The notes below the pieces were generated by a model that saw only the letters and a program-made list of their open reading frames with translations, was not told the origin of the DNA and ran no database searches. Positions 1 to 8,505 of a stretch of 64,000 bases of DNA are shown here, in pieces (the stretch's first letter is position 1; the number at the start of each line of letters is the position of its first letter). Source of the stretch: Flammeovirgaceae bacterium (GTDB lineage: Bacteria > Bacteroidota > Bacteroidia > Cytophagales > Cyclobacteriaceae); contig JACJYU010000002.1 in NCBI GenBank assembly GCA_020635915.1, positions 310,001 through 374,000 of the forward strand, in the 5' to 3' direction. The translations under genes were made by a program, and so were the position numbers.

Positions 1-1
1 G

Positions 2-1069
2 CCCGATGCCTACACGGAAATCATCTTCGATATCAAGTCGGGCGATATCATACGCGGGCGGGGCAACGGGGACATCAAACTCCAGTTGGACACCAAAGGG
101 GACTTCAATATGTTTGGGGCGGTGGAGTTTACCCAGGGTGCCTACAACTTTACTTTGTACGACATCATCAACAAAGAGTTTGACATTCAGCCCGGCAGCA
201 GGATATCATGGTATGGAAACCCCTATGAGGGGATTATGGACATAACCGCCAATTACAGGCAGATGGCTTCCCTGGGTCCTATCCTCACCGACCAGTCCGA
301 AGCCGTGACCAGCAACCCCCAAATAAGAAGGAAATACCCTACCGATGTAAAGCTTAAACTTGAAGGGCCCATGCTCTCGCCACAGATAAGCTTTGATATT
401 GAAGCCAGTGAATTGCCCGACAACATTGTGGTTGAAGGCAGGGCGCCTGTAAGGCTCGACTTCGAGTTTGAATCGTTTAAATCGCGGTTGGACGAACAAG
501 AGCTTAAACGGCAGGTATTTAGCCTGATCGTGCTAAGGAAATTCTCACCCCCGGACGCCTTCAGCACAAGCGGCACCTTGTACAACAGCGTGAGCGAGCT
601 TTTGTCAAACCAGCTTAGCTATTGGCTCACGCAGGTGGACCAAAACCTGGAGATTGACCTGGACCTTGGCACGATGGACCAGGAAGCCTTCAATACCTTT
701 CAATTGAGGCTTTCTTATTCCTTCCTCAACGGCCGGCTCAGGGTTACCCGTGATGGCAGCTTCTCCAACCAATACCGCCCGTCAGACAATATTTCTTCCA
801 TTGCCGGTGACTGGACGGTGGACTACCTGCTCACCCCCGATGGGAAATTCAAGGTAAAGATGTATAGCCGCTCAAACCTCAATCCCCTCACCAACACCCT
901 GGGCACGCAAGGTGCCGTGACAACAGGCGTAAGTTTGCTGCACACCCAAAATTTCAACGAGATCAGGGACCTGTGGCATTCCGCCAGGAAGAAAAACCAG
1001 AAAAGCACCAGTGAGGACCAGTCGCCAAATGGCGAGGCGATAAAAGAAGACGAAGATGTTGGCAACTAG
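2..1069 (+). CDS. TamB-like translocation/assembly protein, C-terminal part (truncated by window edge)
   Basis: The reading frame is open from base 2 to a TAG at 1067-1069, so only the last 355 or so residues are present. The sequence is that of the conserved TamB (DUF490) C-terminus: a DIKSGDIIRGRGNG segment followed by GDFNMFGAVEFTQGAYNF, then beta-rich repeats and an amphipathic end. TamB-type proteins span from inner to outer membrane and serve outer-membrane assembly or lipid transfer. The last 40 residues are polar and charged, which is usual for a periplasmic tail. The next gene starts inside this one (ATG at 1056), which suggests translational coupling. Identity as a TamB family member is by recognition; the N-terminal anchor cannot be seen. 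Confidence 0.85.
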   Translation, partial: PDAYTEIIFDIKSGDIIRGRGNGDIKLQLDTKGDFNMFGAVEFTQGAYNFTLYDIINKEFDIQPGSRISWYGNPYEGIMDITANYRQMASLGPILTDQSEAVTSNPQIRRKYPTDVKLKLEGPMLSPQISFDIEASELPDNIVVEGRAPVRLDFEFESFKSRLDEQELKRQVFSLIVLRKFSPPDAFSTSGTLYNSVSELLSNQLSYWLTQVDQNLEIDLDLGTMDQEAFNTFQLRLSYSFLNGRLRVTRDGSFSNQYRPSDNISSIAGDWTVDYLLTPDGKFKVKMYSRSNLNPLTNTLGTQGAVTTGVSLLHTQNFNEIRDLWHSARKKNQKSTSEDQSPNGEAIKEDEDVGN

Positions 1070-1967
1070 GGCCGCTACCCTACGCCCAGGAGGCACCGGA
1101 AAGTCCCTTATCCTGCTGGTGGTATTGCTGGCAGCGCTACACTCCGGGGCACAGGCCACCTACCCGGACACCCTTGACCACAAAAAACTAAACAAGCTTA
1201 TCATTGGCGCTGCGGCAGGCTACACCGTGGGCATGACGGCCCTGGGCCAGGCCTGGTACAGCGGGTTTGACAAACAGTCCTTTCGTTTCTTCAATGATGC
1301 CAAAGAATGGTACCAGGTGGACAAGGCGGGGCATTTTTTTGGGGCTTTCCAATTGGGCGGCCTCGGCTCCCATGCCTTAAGGCGGGCGGGCCTGGCCAAA
1401 GGAAAAGCGGACGTGGCAGGCACGCTGGCCAGCTTTGCTTTAATGGGGTCCATAGAAATCTTCGATGGGCATTCGGCAGGGTATGGGGCCTCAGTTTCAG
1501 ACCTTCTGGCAAATGCAATGGGGGCTTCGTTTTTCCTGGGCCAGCAAATCCTTTGGGACGAAACCAGGATTTATCCCAAATTTTCCTTCCACACCACCTA
1601 CCTGGCCAACCAAAGGCCGGAGGTGCTGGGCAGCAATTTCGGGGAGCAGGTACTTAAGGACTATAACGGCCAAACCTACTGGTTGTCGGTGGACATGGAC
1701 CGGTTTGGCCATTTTCCAAAATGGCTCAACCTCGCCCTTGGGTATGGGGCACATGATTTCCTCTATGCTTCCAGGGGGGCTAACCTTGCGCAAGGCCTCA
1801 GCCCCTACCGGCAATACTACCTCAGCGTTGACTTCGATCTTACCGGCATCCCTACACGGTCAAAGGCGGTAAAAACCCTCATATACCTCGTGAATATGAT
1901 AAAATTGCCATCCCCCACCCTTGAATTTTCCAACAAAAGGGTAAGGGCCCATGCTTTCTATTTCTAG
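1056..1967 (+). CDS. DUF2279 family exported protein
   Basis: A 303-residue protein with a hydrophobic N-terminal segment at about residues 16-34 that reads as a signal peptide or anchor. The body carries the pattern of DUF2279 proteins of Bacteroidota, including DKAGHFFGAFQLG near residue 90, a helical stretch with SIEIFDGHSAGYGAS, and SDLLANAMGASFF. The conserved His and Asp/Glu residues in these blocks could bind a ligand, but no activity is established for the family. The ATG overlaps the end of the TamB-like gene by 14 bases, so the two are probably co-translated, which fits an envelope role. Function is unknown. Confidence 0.7.
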   Translation: MLATRAATLRPGGTGKSLILLVVLLAALHSGAQATYPDTLDHKKLNKLIIGAAAGYTVGMTALGQAWYSGFDKQSFRFFNDAKEWYQVDKAGHFFGAFQLGGLGSHALRRAGLAKGKADVAGTLASFALMGSIEIFDGHSAGYGASVSDLLANAMGASFFLGQQILWDETRIYPKFSFHTTYLANQRPEVLGSNFGEQVLKDYNGQTYWLSVDMDRFGHFPKWLNLALGYGAHDFLYASRGANLAQGLSPYRQYYLSVDFDLTGIPTRSKAVKTLIYLVNMIKLPSPTLEFSNKRVRAHAFYF

Positions 1968-2024
1968 GCCTCTACAATTCATTTTCATTTTGTACCTTCA
2001 CTGTCCCTAACCAACCCTACCACT

Positions 2025-2423
2025 ATGGACCTAGTTTCTTTTATGAGGGGGTATGCCGATGAAATAGGCGGCCAATTCTCCAGCTACGACAACATACAAT
2101 CCATCATCATTGTGCCGTTGACAGGCGGACGGTTTCAAACGGTGATCGGCACCATTAAGGAGAATAAACTGTACAGCCGCAATATGGTGACCTTTACTTC
2201 CAAAATATGTGCCGACAGCCCCGACCTGCCCTTGAGGACCCTGCTCAAACAAAGCACATTGTTCAACTATGGCCGGTTTATCATTAGTGACAACTTCCTC
2301 CAAATCGAGGCGGTGGCCTCCCTGGAAGGCACGCCAGAAAGTTCAATAAAAGAAATGATACAGGAAGTGGCCAACCTTGCCGACCAATATGAGTTTAAAT
2401 TGACCGGTGCCGATGTGCAATAG
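2025..2423 (+). CDS. Small soluble protein of unknown function
   Basis: A 132-residue protein without signal peptide or membrane segment. The pattern is alternating strands (residues 25-65), a middle TLLKQSTLFNYGRF segment, then strands and a C-terminal amphipathic helix. This overall layout resembles small alpha/beta proteins of the YbjN or CesT-chaperone kind, but I see no diagnostic motif and make no functional claim. It lies 57 bases after the DUF2279 gene on the same strand and directly upstream of the RNase P RNA gene. The start ATG is the first in the frame and follows a short A/C-rich leader. Confidence 0.6.
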   Translation: MDLVSFMRGYADEIGGQFSSYDNIQSIIIVPLTGGRFQTVIGTIKENKLYSRNMVTFTSKICADSPDLPLRTLLKQSTLFNYGRFIISDNFLQIEAVASLEGTPESSIKEMIQEVANLADQYEFKLTGADVQ

Positions 2424-2454
2424 GCCCCATTCACCACTTCTCATTTATATTCAG

Positions 2455-2462
2455 TAAATTTG
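2455..2462 (+). promoter_or_regulatory. -7 promoter element for RNase P RNA
   Basis: TAAATTTG matches the Bacteroidota -7 consensus TAnnTTTG exactly. It ends five bases before the first paired base of the RNase P RNA, which is the distance expected from a -7 element to the transcription start. No clear TTTG -33 element lies 19-21 bases upstream. Confidence 0.6.
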
Positions 2463-2466
2463 CATC

Positions 2467-2846
2467 ATGCAAGCCGCCTTATCGCCCCGACTTGTCGGGG
2501 AGGAAAGTCCGGGCAACATGGAGCATCGTACTTCCTAACGGGAAGGCCCCGGTTAGCCGGGGACAGACAGTGCCACAGAAAACAAGTAGCCCGCCAACGC
2601 CCAGGCGATGACGGGTCATAGTGAAAAGGCGAGGTAAGAGCTCACCGCCCTGGTGGCGACATCAGGGGCACGGCAAACCTTACGAGTTGAAAGGCCAAAT
2701 AGGTCCCGAACATGGGCTGCTCCGCCCATCCATTTTTTGGAAGTCGGGATGGGTAGGCCGATTGATCCCGGTTGTGAAGCCGGGGCCAGATAAATGATAA
2801 GGCCCTGATTGATTTCAGGGACAGAACCCGGCTTACAGGCTTGCAT
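2467..2846 (+). ncRNA. rnpB: RNase P RNA, bacterial class A
   Basis: This is the catalytic RNA of RNase P, which matures tRNA 5' ends. The two ends form a perfect 9-bp P1 helix (2467-2475 with 2838-2846). Inside are the conserved GAGGAAAGTCCGGGC core of P4/J3-4, the ACAGAAA block, GAGGTAAGAGCTCACC and the 3' core ACAGAACCCGGCTTA that pairs back to form P4. The hairpin at 2484-2499 (CCCCGAC-TT-GTCGGGG) is the apical part of an early stem. Length is about 380 nt, normal for the class. An A/T-rich tract with a run of T follows directly after P1 and probably ends transcription. Confidence 0.96.
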
Positions 2847-2887
2847 ATTTTTATTTTTTTATTCAAAGCCCGATTTTTAAAAACTCC

Positions 2888-4048
2888 ATGCCCAAAGTAT
2901 TGCTCATTGAAGACGAGGCCAGTATCCGCACCGTGCTCAAGGAAATCATTACCGACCAGAAAGAACTCAAGCTAACGGTTGACGAAGCCAGGGATGGGGC
3001 CGAGGGGCTGGCCATGCTGGAAGACGGCCATTACGACCTTGTTTTTTGTGATATCAAAATGCCGAAAATGGACGGGATGGAAGTTTTGCAAAAGGCCAGG
3101 GAGAAGGGGATTGGCAGCACCTTTATTATGGTTTCGGCACACGGCACAACGGAGATGGCGGTGGATGCCACCAAAATGGGCGCCTATGATTTTTTGCAAA
3201 AGCCGCCCGACCTCAACCGCCTCCTGATCACGCTCAGGAATGCATTGGACAAAACCCACCTGGTGGCGGAAACCAAAACGCTTAAAAAGAAAATCGCCCA
3301 TAAGCTGGACATGGTGGGCGAATCGGAAGCAATCACGCAGGTAAAGGAGATGATCGAAAAAGTGGCCCCCACCGATGCGCGCGTCCTGATCACCGGGCCC
3401 AATGGTTCTGGAAAGGAATTGGTGGCGCGCTGGGTCCATGAAAAGAGCCACCGTGCCAGCGCCCCTTTTGTGGAGGTCAACTGTGCCGCCATCCCATCAG
3501 AGCTCATTGAAAGTGAATTGTTCGGGCATGAGAAGGGCTCCTTCACCTCGGCCATAAAACAACGCATCGGCAAATTTGAACAAGCCGACAACGGGACCTT
3601 GTTCTTGGACGAAATTGGCGACATGGGGCCCTCCGCACAGGCCAAGGTGCTGAGGGCCCTGCAGGAAAACAAAATCACCCGGGTGGGCGGGGACAAGGAC
3701 ATTGCCATCAACGTGAGGGTATTGGCCGCTACCAATAAAGACCTGAAAAAAGCAATTTCAGAAAACAAGTTCAGGGAGGACCTCTACCACCGGTTGGGCG
3801 TGATCATCATAAAAGTGCCGGCATTGAACGAGCGGAGGGAAGACATTCCCCTTTTGGTGGACAAGTTTTTGAACGACCTCGCTTTGGAGCAGGGCTCCAA
3901 ACCAAAAACCATGGACGCCAAAGCACTAAAAGAAATCCAAAATTACAACTGGACCGGAAATATCAGGGAGTTGAGGAATGTAGTCGAGAGACTTACAATA
4001 ATGAGCGAGGGGAAAATCGGATTGGAAGAGGTGAAAAAATACCTCTGA
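2888..4048 (+). CDS. Response regulator with AAA+ sigma54-activator domain but no DNA-binding domain
   Basis: A 386-residue protein of NtrC-like layout. Residues 1-120 are a receiver domain with acidic pocket ED9-10, phospho-acceptor Asp55 (FCDIKMP) and Lys105. Residues about 140-375 are an AAA+ domain with Walker A GPNGSGKE (170-177) and Walker B TLFLDE (237-242). The sigma54-contacting loop, normally GAFTGA, reads GSFTSA (217-222). The protein stops soon after the RNVVERL segment, so the usual C-terminal Fis-type helix-turn-helix is absent. It may act on sigma54 holoenzyme from solution or may have lost that role. No histidine kinase gene is adjacent. The stop abuts the stop of the convergent lipoprotein gene. 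Confidence 0.88.
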   Translation: MPKVLLIEDEASIRTVLKEIITDQKELKLTVDEARDGAEGLAMLEDGHYDLVFCDIKMPKMDGMEVLQKAREKGIGSTFIMVSAHGTTEMAVDATKMGAYDFLQKPPDLNRLLITLRNALDKTHLVAETKTLKKKIAHKLDMVGESEAITQVKEMIEKVAPTDARVLITGPNGSGKELVARWVHEKSHRASAPFVEVNCAAIPSELIESELFGHEKGSFTSAIKQRIGKFEQADNGTLFLDEIGDMGPSAQAKVLRALQENKITRVGGDKDIAINVRVLAATNKDLKKAISENKFREDLYHRLGVIIIKVPALNERREDIPLLVDKFLNDLALEQGSKPKTMDAKALKEIQNYNWTGNIRELRNVVERLTIMSEGKIGLEEVKKYL

Positions 4049-4168
4049 TCAAATACGATTTTCGGTGTTGCTTTTCTTCACGTCTTTCTTGCTGTAAGTA
4101 GGGCAGGTATACTGACTGCAAGCGCTTAGGAAAGCAACCAAAGCTACAAATGCTAAAATTTTCTTCAT
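4049..4168 (-). CDS. Small lipoprotein, 39 residues
   Basis: A short gene read from ATG at 4166-4168 to TGA at 4049-4051. The product begins MKKILAFVALVAFLSAC: two lysines, a hydrophobic core and a lipobox LSAC with Cys17 as the predicted lipidated residue. The mature part is only about 22 residues, polar and lysine-rich, with one further Cys (YTCPTY). Support comes from the lipobox and from a well-spaced Bacteroidota promoter (4189-4219). Its stop shares the palindrome TGATCA with the stop of the convergent regulator gene, leaving no intergenic base. Function is unknown. Confidence 0.72.
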   Translation of the reverse strand: MKKILAFVALVAFLSACSQYTCPTYSKKDVKKSNTENRI

Positions 4169-4188
4169 TTTGGGATCTTTGAAAGTAT

Positions 4189-4219
4189 CAAAATTATTAA
4201 TCTTTTCAATTTTGGCAAA
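4189..4219 (-). promoter_or_regulatory. Promoter of the small lipoprotein gene
   Basis: On the minus strand TTTG (4216-4219) is followed after 19 bases by TAATTTTG (4189-4196), an exact match to TTTG-N19-TAnnTTTG. The predicted transcription start lies about 14 bases before the ATG at 4168. Confidence 0.6.
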
Positions 4220-4258
4220 TTTTATCAGGCCAAAATGGCCATTTATCGAGTATTCCGG

Positions 4259-5248
4259 CTATCCGGCCAGTAGGTTGCAGCCCCGGATATCAGAGTTGTC
4301 GATGCGCCCAAGTACCTCAAAACTACCATCTTGCCGAATCCTACCTAAATCCTGGGTTTCAACGAAAGCACAGGTATAAATATTTGATAAATCGACCACA
4401 TTTATGCCCCCCGTCCTACCCGTTCCCAGGTATTCAAAGGGGTCGTTGATGCCCCGGACCATTACCTTCATCCCGGGGGGCGTTTTGAAGTAACCCCTTT
4501 CCGGGGCATAGGCTTGTGAAAAAAGCTCCGTCATTCCATATTCCGAATGGATGGCCCTGGCATTCCACCGGCCGCACAAATAGCCATGCAACTCCTCACG
4601 GGTGACCTCTTCCCTCCTGCCCTTCATCCCTCCGGTTTCCATTATCATGCAATTGCCCAGGTCCATCTCCCGTTTGTCCGCCAGGTCCATCAGGGCAAAC
4701 GACACCCCCAGCAAAATTGTTTTCCGGTCCAACCGGTTTGCTTTTTCCAATACCTTCAGCAGGTCCTGTACATTGGAAAGGTAGAAAGAAGAAAGGGGCG
4801 AGTGGCTGTTTTCCATAAAATGGCCCGCCATCGCCACCAGCGAAGAACCTTTCCTTTCCAGATAAGATGGCAGCAAGGCCAGGAAATGAAAATCCACCAG
4901 CGGCCCGTAAAACCTTTCAAAAATACGGGTGCAGTTTTGTAGGTAGGCGCCCAGGTCCCTGACATAATGTTTGCTGGGGGTGGCCCCGGTAGTGGAGCTG
5001 CTGTAAAAAACGGTTTGTGGTTTCCATGTGCCCGTCACCACCATTTGGTCCTTAAAGAATGATATGGGAAGAAAGGGCACCTGTTCCAACCGCGTTACCC
5101 CTTCGATATTTACCCCTAAATAGGTGAGGTAGGTGTTGTACACCTTGTTCCCCCTTGCCTGCAACCGGAACAACCGCAACGCAATATTTTCAAAATTGCC
5201 TTCGTTGACAGTGGATAAATCCTTCTCAAAACTTTTTAAAGTGTGCAA
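4259..5248 (-). CDS. LuxE/PaaK-family acyl-protein synthetase-like protein
   Basis: A 329-residue protein of the ANL-related LuxE family, which activates acyl groups as adenylates and passes them to a protein thiol. The segment YSSSTTGATPSKHYV near residue 85 is the Ser/Thr/Gly-rich nucleotide loop of the family, and MIMETGGMKGRREE and SEYGMTELFSQAY further on match its later conserved blocks. The start is a TTG codon; there is no in-frame ATG near by. No reductase (LuxC), thioesterase (LuxD) or luciferase genes lie around it, so it is not part of a light-producing set. Bacteroidota often keep such an orphan gene; the acyl substrate is unknown. Confidence 0.75.
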   Translation of the reverse strand: MHTLKSFEKDLSTVNEGNFENIALRLFRLQARGNKVYNTYLTYLGVNIEGVTRLEQVPFLPISFFKDQMVVTGTWKPQTVFYSSSTTGATPSKHYVRDLGAYLQNCTRIFERFYGPLVDFHFLALLPSYLERKGSSLVAMAGHFMENSHSPLSSFYLSNVQDLLKVLEKANRLDRKTILLGVSFALMDLADKREMDLGNCMIMETGGMKGRREEVTREELHGYLCGRWNARAIHSEYGMTELFSQAYAPERGYFKTPPGMKVMVRGINDPFEYLGTGRTGGINVVDLSNIYTCAFVETQDLGRIRQDGSFEVLGRIDNSDIRGCNLLAG

Positions 5249-5283
5249 GGGTTAGGTAATTTACGGGGTTCTAAAAATAGGAA

Positions 5284-6009
5284 ATGAAGTTCACTTTGGG
5301 ATTGGTATTGGCAATTGTATTGGGGCTGGGGCTTTATTCCTGTTTCGACCCGCCCGAATATTCGGATGTCCCCGAAATCGAGTTTGAAGACCTGGTGTTT
5401 AAGGAAACCCCTGATTTGTCCGATGCCGACTCCCTTATCCTTTTCATCAAGTTTAGGGACGGGGACGGGAATTTGGGGCTGGCGCCTAATGAGTTGGGCT
5501 GTGTGGACGAAGCACAAACCATCTGCTACAACGAAAGGTTCTATTTCACCCTTGTGGAAAATGGCGAGTTGGTGAATTATGAAGACAAAAGGACCAAGCC
5601 CGAGCTGGACCTCCCCGATTATGTTCCCCCGTTTGACTGCACCAACTGGGAACTCGTTTTTGACAACAGTTCCCCACCACAAGTGCTTGATACCGTGTAT
5701 TTTGAATTGAACCCCAACCATTACAACATATTTGTTGATTTTATGGTCAAGCAAAACGATGGCACCTTTCAGGAATTTGACTGGAGAAAGGAGTTTTGCA
5801 CCACGTATGATGGCCGTTTTCCCATCCTTGCAAAAAATGGCGACCTTAGCCTAAAAAACCCCGTGGAGGGCACCCTTCGGTATGCCATGCTGAGCACCGG
5901 GTTCAAGCTACAGTTCAGCATCAAAACCCTGAAACTGAAGGTTCAAATCCAGGACAGGCTATTGAACAAGAGCAACATTATAGAAACCCCCGAGTTTCAG
6001 TTCAAGTAG
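5284..6009 (+). CDS. Putative lipoprotein of unknown function
   Basis: A 241-residue protein with a hydrophobic leader and a lipobox LYSC with Cys20. The mature sequence is acidic near the lipid end and then beta-rich, with a conserved-looking FRDGDGNLG segment at about residue 60 that resembles those of Bacteroidota surface lipoproteins of unknown role. It also has a LDLPDYVPPFDCTNW segment. It is transcribed divergently from the LuxE-like gene and ends 15 bases from the stop of the convergent E1 gene. No enzymatic motif is visible. Confidence 0.72.
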   Translation: MKFTLGLVLAIVLGLGLYSCFDPPEYSDVPEIEFEDLVFKETPDLSDADSLILFIKFRDGDGNLGLAPNELGCVDEAQTICYNERFYFTLVENGELVNYEDKRTKPELDLPDYVPPFDCTNWELVFDNSSPPQVLDTVYFELNPNHYNIFVDFMVKQNDGTFQEFDWRKEFCTTYDGRFPILAKNGDLSLKNPVEGTLRYAMLSTGFKLQFSIKTLKLKVQIQDRLLNKSNIIETPEFQFK

Positions 6010-6024
6010 GCCAGGTTTGGTTTT

Positions 6025-8427
6025 TTAATAAAGCGGTGGGAACCGGTCGGGCTTGGCTTCGCCCATTATTTCGTACACCTTGTCAAAAACTTCTTCGGCA
6101 TTGGGCTTGGAAAAATAATCGCCATCCGACCCATAGGCAGGCCGATGCTCTTTGGCCGTGATGCATACGGGTTTGGAGTCCAAATACCGGTAGGCATCCT
6201 GCTCCTCCAGGGTTTTTTGCATCATGTAAGCGGTGGCCCCGCCCGGAACGTCCTCATCGGCAAAAACAACCCGGTTGGTCTTTTTTACGGATTCCACTAT
6301 TGCATGGTGGCGGTCAAAGGGAAGAAGTGTTTGCACATCAATTACCTCACAGGATATCCCTATATTTTCCAATTCACTTACGGCATCCATTACAATCCGG
6401 CACATCGACCCATACGTAACAATGGTAATGTCGTTGCCTTCCTTTAGCGTTTCCGGTATGCCCAGGGGCACACTGAACGTCCCTACGTTATCGGGAAGTT
6501 TTTCCTTTAGCCTGTACCCGTTCAGGCATTCGATGATCAAGGCCGGATCGTCAGACTGAAGCATGGTGTTGTAAAAGCCTGCTGCCTGGGTCATGTCCCT
6601 GGGCACCAGCACGTAAATCCCCCGCAGGCTGTTGAGGATCATCCCCATAGGCGATCCCGAGTGCCATACGCCCTCCAGCCGGTGCCCCCTGGTCCTGATG
6701 ATCAACGGGGCCTTTTGCCCGCCCTTGGTCCTGTACTGCAAACATGCCAGGTCATCGCTTAGTACCTGGATGGCGTAAAGCAGGTAGTCCAGGTATTGGA
6801 TCTCCGCAATAGGCCTTAGGCCCCTCAACGCAGCCCCTATGCCCTGCCCTATGATGGTGGCCTCCCTTATTCCGGTATCGGTCACCCTTAACTCCCCATA
6901 CTTTTTTTGTAGCCCGGCAAAGGCCTGGTTGACATCCCCGATCTTCCCCACGTCTTCCCCTATGGCAAACACCCGGGGGTCCCTTTCCAAAGCCTTGTCA
7001 AAACAAGCCTGCAGTATTTCCCGGCCATCCAGCAAAGGGGAGGCCTCGGAATATTCGGGCGCGATGGGCGGAACGTGCAAGGCCGACTGCCCCGACCGGC
7101 TGTACAGGCAAGAGCTGTACCTCTCCCAGTTGTCACCATCGTTTTTCCTGACCCATGCCAGCAATTCGTTCCTGGCTTCGGATTCCTGGCCACGGACCAG
7201 GCGCAACGCGCGTTTGGCGGCCTTAACGGCATCCAACCGCAACGGGTTAAGGGTGGTGTCCAGTTCCTCTTTGATTGGCCTTATCCCCTCATCGGCATCG
7301 GCAAGTTTGCCCAAAATGACGGAAAGGGGCTGTTGGGCCTGCTGGATATCCTGGTTGAAAGCCTTCCAGGCGGCATCTTTGGCCGCTTTGGCCGTTGCCC
7401 GGGCTTCCCTCTCAATGGCATCCAGTTCGTCCGGGTGGGCAATCCCTTCCTCCACTATCCACTCCCGCATCTTTCGGATGCAATCGTGCTCCTTTTCCCA
7501 TGCCAACCGGTCCTTGTCCTTATACCTTTCGTGAGAGCCGGAAGTGCTGTGGCCCTGCGGTTGGGTGAGTTGGGCAACATGCAGCAACACCGGCACGTGT
7601 TCGTTCCTGCAAACCTTTTCTGCCTGCACGTAGGCCTTGCAAAGGCCATCGTAGTCCCAACCTTTTGCCACAATAATTTCAAAGCCCTTCTCCCCCTTCG
7701 CCCGTTGAAAGCCCTGCAAAATTTTGGAGATGCTGCCCTTGGTGGTCTGGTATTTTGCCGGAACGGAAATACCGTACTCATCGTCCCAGACCGACATCAG
7801 CATGGGCACCTGGAGCACCCCCGCCCCATTGATGGCCTCAAAAAAAACGCCTTCGGAGGTAGAGGCATTCCCTATGGTGCCAAAGGCAATTTCGTTTCCT
7901 TTGCTGGAGAGCGAAGTATAGGGGTGCAACAATGGGTTTTCCCTAAACAACTTGGAGGCATAGGCCAGGCCCAAAAGCCTTGGCATTTGCCCGGCCGTTG
8001 GCGAAATATCGGCACTGCTGTTTTTTAGTTTTGAAAGGTTTTTAAAACCGCCATTTTCATCAATCATCCGGGTGCCGAAGTGCCCGTTCATCGAGCGCCC
8101 AGCGGAAGCCGGTTCGGCCTCCACATCGGTATGGGCATACAACTGCGCAAAATACTGCTGTAGGGAAAGCTCGCCAATGGCGAACATAAAGGTTTGGTCC
8201 CGGTAGTACCCCGACCTGTGGTCCCCATTGCGAAAAACCTTGGCCATGGCAATCTGGGCCACCTCTTTGCCATCCCCAAAAATGCCAAACTTGGCCTTGC
8301 CCATGAATACTTCCTTCCTTCCCAGCAAGCTGGCCTCCCGGCTTTCACATGCCAACCTATAATCGGCCAAAATGGAAGTGGCCTTCCTGGCCGTAACCCC
8401 TGATTTTATGCTTTTTACCTGCGTCAA
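6025..8427 (-). CDS. 2-oxoacid dehydrogenase E1, fused alpha and beta subunits
   Basis: An 800-residue thiamine-diphosphate enzyme with an E1-alpha part (about 1-440) joined to an E1-beta part (about 455-800), as in the branched-chain 2-oxoacid or pyruvate dehydrogenase complexes, where it decarboxylates the oxoacid and acylates lipoyl-E2. The alpha part has the AGRSMNGHFG loop and the cofactor region, which here reads GNASTSEG (186-193) and WDDEYGIS (214-221) in place of the usual GDG...NN. The beta part has FAIGEDVGK and later RTRGHRLEG and FADEDVPGG. The start is TTG at 8427; the conserved block RLACESREASLLG soon after supports it. E2 and E3 are not in the window, so the substrate is not fixed. 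Confidence 0.88.
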   Translation of the reverse strand: MTQVKSIKSGVTARKATSILADYRLACESREASLLGRKEVFMGKAKFGIFGDGKEVAQIAMAKVFRNGDHRSGYYRDQTFMFAIGELSLQQYFAQLYAHTDVEAEPASAGRSMNGHFGTRMIDENGGFKNLSKLKNSSADISPTAGQMPRLLGLAYASKLFRENPLLHPYTSLSSKGNEIAFGTIGNASTSEGVFFEAINGAGVLQVPMLMSVWDDEYGISVPAKYQTTKGSISKILQGFQRAKGEKGFEIIVAKGWDYDGLCKAYVQAEKVCRNEHVPVLLHVAQLTQPQGHSTSGSHERYKDKDRLAWEKEHDCIRKMREWIVEEGIAHPDELDAIEREARATAKAAKDAAWKAFNQDIQQAQQPLSVILGKLADADEGIRPIKEELDTTLNPLRLDAVKAAKRALRLVRGQESEARNELLAWVRKNDGDNWERYSSCLYSRSGQSALHVPPIAPEYSEASPLLDGREILQACFDKALERDPRVFAIGEDVGKIGDVNQAFAGLQKKYGELRVTDTGIREATIIGQGIGAALRGLRPIAEIQYLDYLLYAIQVLSDDLACLQYRTKGGQKAPLIIRTRGHRLEGVWHSGSPMGMILNSLRGIYVLVPRDMTQAAGFYNTMLQSDDPALIIECLNGYRLKEKLPDNVGTFSVPLGIPETLKEGNDITIVTYGSMCRIVMDAVSELENIGISCEVIDVQTLLPFDRHHAIVESVKKTNRVVFADEDVPGGATAYMMQKTLEEQDAYRYLDSKPVCITAKEHRPAYGSDGDYFSKPNAEEVFDKVYEIMGEAKPDRFPPLY

Positions 8428-8445
8428 CTTTTAATGCTTTGAATT

Positions 8446-8477
8446 CAAAAATAATCAAAAACAAGGAGGGGGTCAAA
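8446..8477 (-). promoter_or_regulatory. Promoter of the E1 fusion gene
   Basis: On the minus strand TTTG (8474-8477) and TATTTTTG (8446-8453) are separated by 20 bases, an exact Bacteroidota promoter. The predicted transcription start is only about 10-14 bases before the TTG start codon, which supports that start. Confidence 0.6.
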
Positions 8478-8505
8478 ACACGGTTTATCACCAAATAATA
8501 TAGCA

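Noticed and set aside
4259..5248. Bioluminescence operon
   Set aside because: Only a LuxE-like gene is present; LuxA, LuxB, LuxC and LuxD genes are absent.
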